Assembly: GCA_018398815.1 (NCBI GenBank)
Contig: CM031616.1
Location: forward strand, 37,877,886 to 37,941,885
Source: Conus ventricosus
Taxonomy: Eukaryota > Mollusca > Gastropoda > Neogastropoda > Conidae
Reading direction: 5' to 3'
Length of the DNA stretch: 64,000 bases
Below the pieces are notes generated by a model. That model made no database searches. It was given only the letters and a program-made list of their open reading frames with translations, and was not told where the DNA came from. The position numbers and the translations under genes were made by a program. Positions 1-11,290 of the stretch are shown here, piece after piece. Numbering within the stretch: position 1 is the first letter of the stretch; every line of letters begins with the position of its first letter.

Positions 1-1265
1 AACGATGAACAGCAGGTTAGTTCGTGGAATTGTATTCCTTGATGTCGTAAATGAACAGAATTCCCTCCCTGTGACCTTTAGGATCACGTAGGCCTGAGTC
101 AAATCTTTGATAGGTTAGACCTCGAATCTGAGCTGAATCCTTTAACCTTGGCATGAGCCTCCATTGCCGAAGCTAAGAGAAGATAATCACTGACGGAAAG
201 AACTTTAATTCCTCGAGCTTCATAGCGAGGTGGCTCTTGCGATACCTACTACTTAAAATGGGGATTAATCTCGGCTGGTCGCTTCGGATACGAGTATTAA
301 TCTGTGCGTGCGCGAGTGGCATTTTTTTTTTTTTTTTTTACGATCACAGAACTGGTGTGTGTGGGTTATGTTTTCTTGTGGGAGCAAGAGTTATCCTTCG
401 TATTTGTTGTTTACAGTTGTTATTGTTATGTCACTATTATCATCATCATCATTTAGTAGCAGTAGTAGTAGTATCATTCTCATTATTATTACTAATTCAA
501 GTAATAGTAGCACTATCAACATTATTATTTTTTGTTATTGATATTATTGATATAATAAATATGATTGCGGTTGTTATTGTTACTATTCCTATTCCTATTA
601 TTGTTGTTAGAATCCTTAGGTTTAACTTAAAATCTTTCCCATTTCTTATACCATTATTGTTTGTCCTTATGATTATGATCATGATTAATGTTATAACCAT
701 TGGTATATTTCTTAAAGGGGTCCTCGCCCATAAATAGCATGTTTGGGTTGTTCAAAAGTATGATCGAGCGTGTTTCAATGTACGTGTTTACTTTTCTTCT
801 GAAACTCAATTCTATCAGTGTTTCGGGTCGTGCAAGTAGCCAAATCGTGACTCGCCACGGAGACTGCCGAGCACAGTACGGAAAGAGACGAGAGTCGGGG
901 ATTCCGCAAGTGACGTATATATGCCAAGACTACCGTGAATGAAAGACATGTCCCTAAAGACTTTCGCTATGAGGACGTAAAACTCAACTATTTTCCGGCG
1001 ATGATGGCAGATGCTCCCACCTACGAGTCAAGTTCCAACGAAGAGGACATCGAACGTGAAATTTTCACTTAAGTGTAGGGAGTTTAGCCGTACCAGTTTG
1101 AACCCACAGCTCCTTGTAGAGTACCACCTCCTCGCCATCAGACACTTGTGTTTCTTTCCAGGCAGTTCGACATTATATTTACAGGTTGACCATATTATGT
1201 ACATGTACACACATACGCACGGCACAGATAGTACATGATATACACATGCACATACATACATCTGT
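1..1265. other. Non-coding, no gene recognised
   Basis: I see no coding region. 420-680 is AT-rich and dominated by degenerate ATT/GTT/CAT trinucleotides, which keep a frame open without giving a protein-like composition. 740-1200 is ordinary mixed sequence with no recognisable domain. Confidence 0.6.
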
Positions 1266-1266
1266 T

Positions 1267-1268
<2 letters not shown>

Positions 1269-1297
<29 letters not shown>

Positions 1298-1333
1298 GCG
1301 CGCGCGCGCGCCGCGCGCGCACACACACACATT
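1269..1333. repeat. (CA)n/(CG)n microsatellite
   Basis: Alternating CA run passing into a GC-alternating block and back to CA. Purine-pyrimidine alternation throughout gives Z-DNA potential. Confidence 0.95.
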
Positions 1334-1505
1334 ACCGTAGTATGTAAATAACTTTAAAATGATTATGTGATGAACCACATTTTCCTTCAGTTGTTTAGAT
1401 CTATCAGATAATGCCTTTTCCTTTGAACAGGAGTTTGTCAGCTACTGCATCATCACACTAATTCTCTTCCCTGCTGTAGAAATCTTTCAATTGCTGTTCA
1501 CTTTC

Positions 1506-1508
<3 letters not shown>

Positions 1509-1538
<30 letters not shown>
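1509..1538. repeat. Poly-C tract (30 nt)
   Basis: Uninterrupted C homopolymer. Its true length is uncertain in any assembly. Confidence 0.95.
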
Positions 1539-1539
<1 letters not shown>

Positions 1540-1540
<1 letters not shown>

Positions 1541-2219
1541 ATACACACCCTTTTTTCACATTCCTCATTTTCAATCTCACTCTCTCCACTTACGTTCTGA
1601 AGTTCCACAATGACAATTAGAATCTGAGGGGTCTTTTACAATATATTGCAGTCAAAGATTCTGGCTGTTATTTTAAAAACTGATGCATGACGTGCCGTAC
1701 ATCAGATCTAAGCTGCAGATCTAAGCTCATTATTCTCTTACTCACCAGGGCAGTTTATAGCATACAGACATACCACGCCTGCATTATATCTTAAAATGCA
1801 CACTAAGTCACCATCCTGTGTCCAAATACTGATAAATAACTCACTTACTAAAGCATATGGTTTGAAACTTGAACTTGCAGGGGTGCCTGATGTTCAGCAT
1901 GTCCTGAAAAATAAAAACGCAAACTATTATTCACTGGAGTCCAACAAGTTGTTATTTGTGGATATGGACACTTTCTTGTAATAAGAATCGTGACTTCAGT
2001 TTTGTTGGAAACAGTAACAGCGGGGGAAAAAATCAATCACAAACATGCAACAGTTTCAGTGCAGCAGGCAGTGTGACCGACTGACTGCCGCTATGACAGT
2101 AACAATGTATGTTTCAGTTTGATGCCAACACTCAACAAAAACCAACAACTATCTTTACAACCAACCATACACTGAGAATGAAACACAAAAAAATCAACCA
2201 CCCATTCCACAAACCTTAC
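1540..2219. other. Non-coding; possibly intron of the THAP locus
   Basis: No recognisable coding sequence. It lies just downstream, on the minus strand, of a good splice donor at 2219-2218, so it would be intron if the THAP exon is still used. Confidence 0.4.
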
Positions 2220-2617
2220 CTTCTTTACGTCTTTGAGTTCGGCTCTCTTGCTCCTGACAGAATCGGTGTTACTGTTGCGTTTGAGGCTTGCCCTTGCAGC
2301 TGGCGAATGAACAGAGAGTGCTATACATTTTTCTGTTATAATAGTTGGCACAGCATCCTCTTTCAGCTGTCTTCGGACCCTAATTCCAGCTTCCACCTTT
2401 ACCTTCCAGGTGTGTTGGTCTTGAAACTGTGCTCTTCGAAGTGACGACCGCAAATGCCATAACTGTCCCAAAGAACAAAATCTTTCCTCGTTGTGGTGAC
2501 AAAATTTATCCACAATTACCTAAACTGGCTGGAGGCACCTGAAAAAGCATGAACGCTTACTGTTTGCTTATTTCCTGACGAAATTCCGCAACCAGACACA
2601 GCACACATTCGCCCCAT
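2220..2617 (-). pseudogene. THAP-type zinc-finger exon with a stop codon and a frameshift
   Basis: Read from the ATG at 2617, the minus strand encodes the start of a THAP domain (C2CH zinc-dependent DNA-binding domain, related to P-element transposase). The motif CAVSGC supplies C5 and C10, Trp36 is the invariant tryptophan, and ICGRHFEEHSF supplies C56 and H59. That gives C-x4-C-x45-C-x2-H, inside the family spacing. The C-terminal AVPTxF box follows as LKEDAVPTII near 2340-2365. Two lesions break the frame: TAA at 2518-2516 (codon 34, two residues before Trp36, where the family has an ordinary residue) and a one-base shift near 2405 between the zinc ligands and the AVPT box. The exon ends at 2220 with a strong donor, AAG|GTAAGG. 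Either this is a recent pseudogene or both lesions are sequence errors. The THAP assignment is strong; functional state is unknown. Confidence 0.8.
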
Positions 2618-3227
2618 CTCACTTCAGCCGAACACGAAAAGCGACTTGGCTTTTCTACGTCATCAATCGGGAAATCCCCCTTTTATCGAAATCGAGGCTC
2701 TCGTTCCTGTTTCAGCCTCTCGCTTTCCCAGTCCGCAGGAAATGCTGCTCTCACTGCAAGATGAGAGCACAGGCGTCTGATTCGTGGCTGGGTTTCGCAA
2801 TACGACCACATACCAAAACCGTGTTATTTGGTCAAAATAGATTTGTAAAAATGGGTGAGAACCCCTTTAAGATTCTGAATTGCTACTGTAACCATATTAC
2901 TGTAACCATCCTCTTAACTCCTCTCCTTCTGTAAGAATAGTTAGTATTACTACTACAATTACTATCATAATTACTGTTAGTATTATGACTATGTTGTGAT
3001 TACATTACCAACACAAGAAGTTTATTAACTTTTACGATCACTATAGTATCATTTTAACCCGTATTGTCACACCTTCAGCCTCGTTTAAATTTCTTAGCCT
3101 TTTTTGCACCGTGGTCGAAGAGGTCTTCATGTTCATTGTCTTCAAAGTTTTATGTCTTGCCCGAAGAAGGAGCAGTGTTTGTTTTGTAATTTGTTTGTTC
3201 ATCACAGTGTTGTTAACAATATGTATG
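2618..3227. other. Upstream flank of THAP exon; no gene
   Basis: No coding region seen. 2640-2830 would be promoter and leader of the minus-strand THAP gene. It contains a TGACGT core (CRE-like) near 2655, a weak observation. The rest is AT-rich. Confidence 0.3.
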
Positions 3228-3890
3228 GAACAGGAGAGGCATCACCCTAGAGACCAAGATCAAAGTGCATCGGGCCATAGTTCTCACCACACTGCTCTCT
3301 ATGGCTGTGAAACATGGACGGTTTTACCAGCGTCACGCCAGGAAACTGAACCATTTCCACACCACCTGCCTCAGAAGACTCATGGGCATTAAGTGGCAAG
3401 ATAAGATTCCGGACACTGAAGTCCTCACTTGTGCTGGCCTGCCTAGCATCTTCACCATCATGATGCAGTCACAGCTTCGCTGGGCAGGTCATGTAGTTCG
3501 CATGCCAGACCATCGGCTGCCAAAAAAAACTATTGTTTGGCGAACTACTACAAGGAAAACGCTCTCATGGAGGCCAGAAGAAACGTTTCAAAGACAACCT
3601 CAAATCTTCCCTGAAGGCCTTCAACATCATCCACACAACATGGGAGCAGATTGCCCGGGACAGAGACGGGTGGCGATCAGTTGTCTGCAAAGGTGCAGAA
3701 ACTTGTGAAAGTAACAGAATTGCTGCAGCTGAGCAGCGCAGGATGATCAGGAAGACCAGCGGCAACAGATCTCCAACTGCCGCCACCATCCCCTGTCCAT
3801 ACTGTGATAGGTCTTTCCAGGCGCAGATCGGCCTGACCAGCCATCTACGCACTCACCCCCGATCCCAGCATGACTAGATGGTCTTCGTCG
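3228..3890 (+). mobile_element. 3' end of a non-LTR retrotransposon (RT C-terminus plus zinc finger)
   Basis: The translation matches the tail of a widespread animal non-LTR ORF2: an RT thumb/connection region (QRHARKLNHFHTTCLRRLMG, then QSQLRWAGHVVRMPDHRLPK) followed near 3795-3865 by a terminal C2H2 finger (CPYCDRSF...HLRTH). The frame changes once between about 3500 and 3540 (run of A after CTGCC), and one stop-free segment follows in the next frame. The element is 5'-truncated at about 3228, with the endonuclease and catalytic RT core absent. A short GTTAACA-like match flanks both ends (about 3210 and 3913) and could be a degraded target duplication. It is a dead copy. Confidence 0.85.
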
Positions 3891-4074
3891 TCTCGACGGA
3901 CAACAACAGTGTTAACATATAGGCTGGTCGATGTTTAAGAATCTTGCAGGGGAAGTTTGTTGATCTGCAGTTACTTGTTTTCAGAGCTATTATGCGGTGT
4001 TGGGTTGTAAGGCTGGTCCGGTTCATTTGTATTCAAGGAAGTTAACTGGGCCGACTGCAACTGGTCGGTGTTGA

Positions 4075-4086
4075 AACACACACACA

Positions 4087-4140
<54 letters not shown>

Positions 4141-4314
4141 CTGTTCTTCTATTTCACTTGACGATAGCTCTGTGTGTGTGTGTGTGTGTGTGTGCGTGTG
4201 CGTGCGTGCGTGTGTGAGTGTGTGAAAAATATTTCCACAGCCATTTCTTAACGACAAAAAAATGGTTTCCTATCCTTCTTTTCCACCACAACTGTTTCTC
4301 TCTCTCTCTCTCTC

Positions 4315-4396
<82 letters not shown>

Positions 4397-4434
4397 CCCC
4401 CCCCCCTCTCTGTCTCTTTCCCATATACCCCACA
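4075..4434. repeat. Microsatellite cluster (CA)n, (GT)n, (CT)n
   Basis: (CA)n at 4075-4139, (GT)n at 4171-4214 and a long (CT)n from about 4293 to 4430 with a poly-C interruption. Serine/leucine-rich or glutamate/arginine-rich frames through here are artefacts. Confidence 0.95.
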
Positions 4435-4518
4435 GAATTTGCTAAATATATATCTTTGCAGCTTCATAAACAACAACAAAACGTATGGGTACAACTGAAT
4501 TCTGTAAATCTGATTTTC

Positions 4519-4864
4519 AAAAAAAAAAAAAAGGGGGGGGGGGGAAGGTCATCCTGCACATTTCAGTCACAGCCGGATACAGTGTTGAACTTCATGACGC
4601 ATGTCATGTCACGTGCAACATGTGCATGCTCGGCTATGTCCGCCGATGTGGGAGCTTCCGAGATAGCGGGGTTTCTGTTGGTTTGTTAGTACAGTGCCTG
4701 TAGCCCATTTCCAGGGCTACTTCTGACCTGCGCTCATCTCACCCGGTTCGGTTATTAAAACCGTCTTTTGTCTATGTCTCTGTCTTTTCTCTTCCACCCC
4801 TTCATATCTCTCAGTCTGTCGCTTTTGTCTGCCTGCCTGTCTGTCTTCTCATGTTTCGTGTTTG

Positions 4865-4933
<69 letters not shown>

Positions 4934-5000
4934 TCATTTACTCAATGTTCTTCAGTTTAAGTATATACCAGCATGTACAAGGGGGGGGGGGGGGGGGAGG
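4519..5000. repeat. Homopolymers and (CT)n before the Ig gene
   Basis: A-run into G-run at 4519-4543, (CT)n at 4869-4933 and poly-G at 4981-4997. The mixed sequence between (4550-4860) shows no coding signal; it would be upstream flank of the gene starting at 5053. Confidence 0.8.
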
Positions 5001-5052
5001 GAGGGGGAGGGCCACGGCGACGATAAAGAACATTTACTGACGTCTCAAAACG

Positions 5053-6903
5053 ATGTCCACTCTGTCTGGCAGGGCTTCACTCACCGTCAGCATGAAGATT
5101 CTTCTGATGGTCACGGCTCTGACCCTGGCCTCCGCAGGCAGTGTGTCGAGTCGAACCACCGACCTACCCCACCCCTGGCTGACACTTGACCGCTCAGCCA
5201 AAGTGCTTGGCCTGCAGTGCAAACCTCCAGATTACGCCAGCCTCAACTGGCGAGCAGTCAACGACCTGAGACTAAACCGCGTTTCTTCCCCAACGCAGCA
5301 CGTCCAACATCAGCCTGGTGACCGTGACCTCTAACATGAAGGAGCCCAAGGTCAACGACCTCTTCACCATCCACCACGTCACCTTCCAAGGTTCCTGGCC
5401 GACCGTGTCCGTGTCTCTGGACTTCCTGTTCCCAGTCACCGACAAGGAACTGGGTCGCTATTTCTGCACGGTGCACCACAGTGACAAGGACGACAAACTT
5501 TCGACGTTCACGACGGAGATGGTCGTGAACCAGGATCTTCTGTCAAGTCACATCCACATCCAGCCTAAGAACGTCAACGGTTTTTCCTTGAAGGTCATCG
5601 AGGCTCACGAAGTGAGAGTCACGTGGACGAAGCCGGAAAGTCTCAAGTTCACAGAAGCCAGCGTGTCACGCACGCTGGTTGACGAAGAAGGAACCGCCAT
5701 GGCTCCTCCCATGTCTTTGTTTTCCACCAATGGTGTCCGTCAGTTGGTGTACAATTCAGATGTCCTTCTGACCAAGTTCAATCCACAGGACAGCGGTAAT
5801 TTGTCCATAACTCTGTACGTGGAGAGTGATGCACACAGTCGGTCATACCGATACACCTGCCGTGTGCCTTATCCGACCTGCACAGGACACAGAGCCGATT
5901 CCTGCACGTGCTGCCAAAGTGCAGCCAACCCTGACACACGGGCATGTCCCACTCCTCCAAAGGATTCTCAAATATTTGTTGTCCTGTTCACCATTGTATT
6001 GGTCTTGTTACTGCTCTTTCTTACTGTTGTATTGGCTGTGTGTTGTGTGCTTAAGACCCGCAGGAGCGGTACTATGGCTAATCTTTTAAAGAGTTTCATC
6101 GCCACGGGCAAGTCAACACCGGCAGGAAGTAAGGAACAACACAAAATTAACTCAGCTGATTCTGAGATAGGCACGAGCGTTGAAAGGACACACAAGCACA
6201 CAAGTTCCAGACTGCAGGAAGCTGAAGAAGGTTGGGATGGGACACACAAGCACACAAGTTCCAGACTGCAGGAAGCTGAAGAAGGTTGGAATGGGACACA
6301 CAAGCATACAAGTTCCAGGCTGAAGGAAGCTAGAGAAGGTTGGGATGGACACACAAGCACACAAGTTCCAGACTGAAGGAAGCTGGAGAAGGTTGGGATG
6401 GGACACACAAGCACACAAGTTCCAGACTGCAGGAAGCTGAAGAAACATCACAGCCCCAAACTCATTTGAGGAATGATCAGGCGCTGGCAACAGTCAGACA
6501 ACATACAACTAGCTTTTCTGGAGCATCAACACCTGTAGACGTCATATCCGGTTCCAGCAGCGACAGAACCAGCAGTGGAGAAGAGACTCTGTCTGCAAGC
6601 AGCCCAACTGATCCCTTGATACCAGGTGACAGGGAAAGCAGTGGGGGTAAAGAGAACCAACAGCCTATGCGTGTTCATCTGCCAGCTGAAGGCACATCGG
6701 CAGGAAAAGGCCTTAAAGTGCCGCATGAGTCACTTGGAACTGTTCACGAAACACTCACTGCCCATCACGGAGAGCCGATGAGGCGCATGTCACCAGGTAA
6801 CACTTCTCAACCAACTCAAGAAGAACTCGGGGATAGGTCGTTGAGGCCAAGACCTAGATATAGATCCTCTCCGGCGACCTTTGGTGAACACACAAATAGC
6901 TAA
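5053..6903 (+). CDS. Single-pass membrane protein with Ig-like ectodomain and repeat-bearing tail (two frame breaks)
   Basis: Likely a cell-surface receptor or adhesion protein. A signal peptide (from the ATG at 5092, MKILLMVTALTLASAG) leads into a V-type immunoglobulin fold. The first cysteine (LQC) is near 5220, the core Trp (LNW) near 5248, and the second cysteine lies in the Ig signature ELGRYFC at about 5450-5468. A second, weaker Ig-like segment follows (5530-5860), then a cysteine-rich juxtamembrane stretch (5860-5950). The transmembrane helix is at about 5968-6048 (FVVLFTIVLVLLLLF), with a KTRR stop-transfer signal. The Ser/Thr/Pro-rich cytoplasmic tail starts with five 54-bp repeats and ends at the TAA at 6901. 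Two lesions interrupt it: a one-step shift between about 5262 and 5310, and a missing G at about 6348 inside the repeats. Beyond each, coding character continues in the new frame, which argues for sequence error or recent decay. No introns are evident. I do not recognise the family member; no ITAM/ITIM-like tyrosine motif is seen. Confidence 0.75.
6188..6450 (+). repeat. Five 54-bp in-frame tandem repeats in receptor tail
   Basis: Units start at 6188, 6242, 6296, 6349 and 6403. Each encodes THKHTSSRLQEAEEGWDG with small changes. Spacing is 54 bp except between units 3 and 4 (53 bp), where GGATGGG has become GGATGG; this deletion shifts the frame to a stop at about 6374. The fifth unit is incomplete and leads into the remaining tail in the alternate frame. 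Confidence 0.95.
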
Positions 6904-7731
6904 TGGATATCGCGCTTCTAATAAGGTACATGACAGCTTGCTAGATATTCGTCGTACTTCAGGTGTGGTTGTTAGGGTACCACTGAAGTTTTCGTGACAT
7001 GTCCCATCAATTGCAGTTCACTGTGGACCTCTTAAGACCTGTCAGAGGATACGGCTGTCCACCATCTGCTGTCGTCCTCCCACCTTTTTTTCGCCCCCCC
7101 CCCCCCCCCCCCCCCCCCCGGTAATGTGACCTACAAGCTTCTCACATGCCTGTACCGTTTCATATCCCTCCGTTAGCCGAGTGTAAGTTGATATTCGAAT
7201 AATCTTGACCTCGCTGTGTGACTTCATTCATGACCAGGTGTTTGTGTGCGTTTGGCATTCCAAGATCTTGCGGTAAAGGTTGTCCCCCCCTCCCTCCCCC
7301 ACCCCCACCCCACCCCAAAGCTTGGGTTTGTCTTTACAGTTTAGCCGTGACTGTCCAAGTTTTCCAATCCGGTCAAGAGTGTGACAATAATCAACAAACA
7401 CATAAACCTGATGCTTTTCCTTTCACTTTGAGGGAGACGTTTTTATCACGCGAAGAAGCGATCAGTTTTACAAACGGGGTTATTGCCCGTGCTATTCAGA
7501 CCAGAACATGCAGTCAAATGCCGAGAGCCTTTGGGTAGGGATCAATCTACGACTTGTTCATGGGCCAAAAAATCAACTAGTGTTTGGTTAGTCCGTGTCC
7601 ATTTCATTCAGTTCAAATTTCCCCCGGTATGCGCAAGCTGTTTGCAAAACGTCCCACAGAGAGAGAGTTTTCATCACGAACTCGGCAAAATTCTTTCTGT
7701 CTCCAGATAAACTCATCGTAAAACAATACTG

Positions 7732-7790
<59 letters not shown>

Positions 7791-8708
7791 CAGAAAGACA
7801 TAGATTGTGGGAGCGGCAAGGTGTTGGGAGGAGGGGGTGGGGGGCTAATGTAGAGTGACAGACAGAAATACAATTATAACGAGGAAGTATGGAAATTCCT
7901 CTTGGTGTGGAAACAAGCAGGAAAGCGTAAGAAAGTCATATTTTTTAATGGTAACACACGCTCTAAGTGTCAGTAATTGGACTTGGATGATGATTTTTTT
8001 TCATTAAATGCAGTGTATCACGAGCTAACTGGGTATTACTTTATAAAAAATATTCCAATTATTGATAATGTGCACGAAGCCAAAATTTATACTTTTACAT
8101 TTGAGTGACGCAGTTTTGTTCTGTTATAAAGTAACAAAGACTTAGCAATTCACAAATCTTATGACTTAACTGTCCACAAATCTTACGGATGCTGTTAAGA
8201 ACACAAGTTTTAAACATGCAATGGAGGGAAAAAAATCTAAGCTGCTTACAAAAAACCCTTTGTGAAGTCACGAAAACCATATCTAAATGCTGCTGAAAGA
8301 TTTAATACGATAACATTGTCCGTTAGCATTGTTTGATTTGTTTGCTCAAGTTGTAAACGTCTCTGCTGCGAATATAACCGAAATGCCTATTACTGTACCA
8401 CTGGTATTCCGTAGCTCCCTTCTTTGCCATCAGCTTCCCCATTTGTTTTCGACAGATCGGCCGAATGACATTCAAACCATCATCAAACTTCTCCCCACTG
8501 CAGATTGCTAGCCAGTCAGAAAATCGGTAGACAAAATCCTCAAAGGCAGTTGCCGCCTCTGCTTACTGTTTGCACTCCCTTACACACTTATACCGCCACG
8601 CATTGGTCAAATTGTTATCATTGTCACGAGTAAGGAATTTCTACTTTTCACGCGAGACCTCAAATGGAAAGTTCACCAAACTCTTAACCTGTCAGATCAG
8701 TATGTTTT
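6904..8708. other. Non-coding, with microsatellites
   Basis: 3' flank of the Ig gene. Holds poly-C at 7094-7119, a C-rich patch at 7284-7316 and (CA)n at about 7735-7788. I see no gene and no clear AATAAA signal close to the stop. Confidence 0.6.
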
Positions 8709-9155
8709 GTTTGTATGCTGACTGGCATTTTCACAAAAGCGGTGTAATATTCGCTAAAAATGTGGCTCAGAATCACTGTATATAGTGAGAGATCACATAA
8801 GTCCTCATGTTTCTTCTTTTTTGAGTATTGGCTTTCCGTCCTCTTACTTCTACCCACTCCATTTCTTCCCTTTTTCTTTCAAAAGTTATTTCTAAGATTA
8901 TACAAGAAAAAGACATTTTTTGATGAATATTTAACCCTTTTCCCCCTTATTTCTCGCCTTTTCTTTCATACGTTATTTCTACGATTACACAAGAACTAAA
9001 CATGTTGGGGGGGGGGGGGGGGGGGTTGTCATACTCCCACTTGCTCCTGTCTATACCCAAAGGCAAAGGCTCACTATATACAGTGATTCTGAGCCACAGT
9101 TTTAGCGAATATTACACCGCTTTTGTGCCCAAAAAAAAAGCCAGTCAGCAATACA
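8709..9155. repeat. Foldback: inverted repeat with about 75-bp arms
   Basis: The left arm (about 8709-8789) contains GCTGACTGG, AAAAGCGGTGTAATATTCGC and GTGGCTCAGAATCACTGTAT. The reverse complement of all three recurs at about 9074-9155, so the two arms pair across a spacer of about 285 bp. The spacer itself contains a direct repeat (8877 and 8963, period about 86 bp, TTATTTCTAAGATTATACAA type) and poly-G at 9007-9026. This resembles a foldback/MITE-type element or a hairpin from inverted duplication. No transposase is present. Confidence 0.85.
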
Positions 9156-9296
9156 ATACTCAAGGCATGACTGCAAATGCGTAGACTGAGAAGAATGCTC
9201 AGCTGCGAACGCTTGTTTGTCTCATGAGTCGCCCACTCAACGTGCTACATCCAACAAATATTTACCGAATTACAAAGGCACCACATGCTTACTCGA

Positions 9297-9328
<32 letters not shown>

Positions 9329-10021
9329 GGGGGGGGGTGTTTTACAAATAACTGAACACTTAAAACGAAGCCGACAGCCGTTATGCCTTAGCACCACAAA
9401 AAAAAAAAAAACGTACGGGTGTAGGGAATAAACATGACGCGATCCATGCAAAATAGTGTTGTCTCAATAACAGGAGGAGGAGAGGAGGGGAGGGGGGGGG
9501 GTGTCAGTTAGGAATAACAAATAAAGGATTTTTTTTCTTCCCCGTCCCACCGTACTCTTGTTTCTTTGTTAACAAGAATACCATCAAATCACTGATGTGG
9601 TGTCAACATGAATTCAGTTTGATGATATACAATCTTAAGTCAAGAACGAAGGAAACGAATACAGGTAAAGAAACGAGGCAGTTGACTTTATGCTGAAGGT
9701 CACGTGCCGACCAGTACCTGAGTGTCGCACTGGTATCTTTAAGCGCTGTCAGCTAATTTGCTCTCAATGAGCCGCGCAACAGCCAAGGAAAGTAAACGGT
9801 GTGTGTACGTCCGTGCGTGCGCGCGCGCGCCTGTGTGTGTGCGTGCGTGCGTGTGTGTGTGTGAGTAATGATGATGATAATGATGATGATGATGTTACTC
9901 GACGTCTTGCGATGTTTATAAGAAATCAGAGCTTGCATTATGTTACATGTCTACACGCGGATCAAACAATGCTACAAGACCTCTTAGCATTGGGTCCTTT
10001 TCCTTTTCAGAGAGAGAGAGA

Positions 10022-10064
<43 letters not shown>

Positions 10065-10217
10065 AGCAATTATTTGTTGAAATGACAAAGCATCAGATAT
10101 AATCGATTGCAGCTATTCACAGGAAATGAACTGGATAGAGAAGTAGACGACGACTAAAGGTGAGGCGCAGGAGGAGGGGAGATGGGGATGGAGAAGAAGG
10201 AACAAAGAAATGCTGTG
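9156..10217. other. Non-coding with homopolymer and GT runs
   Basis: Poly-A then poly-G at 9296-9337, a G-rich patch at 9473-9501, GT/GC runs at 9797-9863 and (GT)n at about 10027-10063. No coding region is supported. Confidence 0.7.
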
Positions 10218-11290
10218 TGTCCGTCCGTCCGTCCGTGGTCAAAATGTGTTCCACTTGCCCAGACAAATACTACTAGGCTGATCTTTCTGAAATTTGTAGT
10301 TATGTTCATTGTGGGTCACGGATTATGCCCGATGTTTATTTTACAGTTATGCCGTCACTAACGGCCATAACGGCCAATAATGTGTTTTCCTTCTTTATGG
10401 AATATGTCAGAAAGTACTTTGGCCCGATCTTTCTGAAAATTTGTAGGCTGTTCATTATGGCCCATGGATGTCGCACCAATGTGTTATTTTACCGTTATAG
10501 CCGTTACTAACGGCTGTTACGGCCCATAACGGTTTTTCTTCCTTATAGAATGTATCAGAAAGTACTTGGCCGATCTTTCTGAAAATTTGTAGGTATGTTC
10601 ATTATGGATCACGGATCATATCCGATGTTTCATTTTACCGTTATAGCCGTTACTATCGGCTATAACGGCCCATAACGGTTTTCCTTCTTTAAGGAGTATC
10701 TCAGAAAGTACTTGGCCGGTCTTTCTGAAAATTTGTAGGCATGTTCATTATGGCCCATGGATGATGCCCAATGTGTTAATTTACCGTTATAGCCGTTACT
10801 AACGGCTATAACAGTCCATAACAGTTTATTTTTTTATGGAATATCTCAGAAAGTATTTAGCCGATCTTTCTGAAAATTTGTAGGTATGTTCACTATGGGT
10901 CACGGATCATGCCCGATGTTTTGTTTTACCGTTATAGCCGTTACTAACGGCTATAACGGCCAATAACGGTTTTCCTTTTTTATGGAATAGCTCAGAAAGT
11001 ACTTGGCCGATCTTTCTGAAAATTTGTAGGTATGTTCGTTATGGGTCACGGATCATGCCCGATGTTTTGTTTTACCGTTATAGCCGTTACTAACGGCTAT
11101 AACGGCCCATAACAGTTTTCTTCTTTATGGAAAATCTCAGAAAGTACTAGGCCGATCTTTCTGAAAATTTGTAGGTATGTTCATTATGGATCACAGATGA
11201 TGGCCGATGTTTACCAGAATAGCCGTTACTAACGGCTATAACGGCCCAAAACGGTTTTTTCCTCTTTATGGAATATCTCACGCGTATTCA
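10218..11290. repeat. 146-bp satellite, about 7 copies, each with a palindrome
   Basis: The landmark GATCTTTCTGAAA (one copy GGTC) falls at 10280, 10426, 10572, 10718, 10863, 11009 and 11154, a period of 145-146 bp. Each unit also contains a palindrome whose arms are CCGTTATAGCCGTTA and TAACGGCTATAACGG separated by one C. It is perfect or nearly so in the units near 10928 and 11076 and carries one to a few mismatches in the others. The array starts after a (GTCC)n run at about 10220 and fades at 11290. No open frame of note. Confidence 0.95.

Noticed and set aside
237..737. 166-codon plus-strand frame
   Set aside because: Made of AT-rich trinucleotide repeats; composition is hydrophobic filler without a domain.
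4218..4498. Ser/Leu- and Glu/Arg-rich frames over (CT)n
   Set aside because: Pure microsatellite translation; the same applies to frames over 4755-5040, 12109-12534, 13126-13610, 38404-38730, 47111-47458 and 61958-62695.
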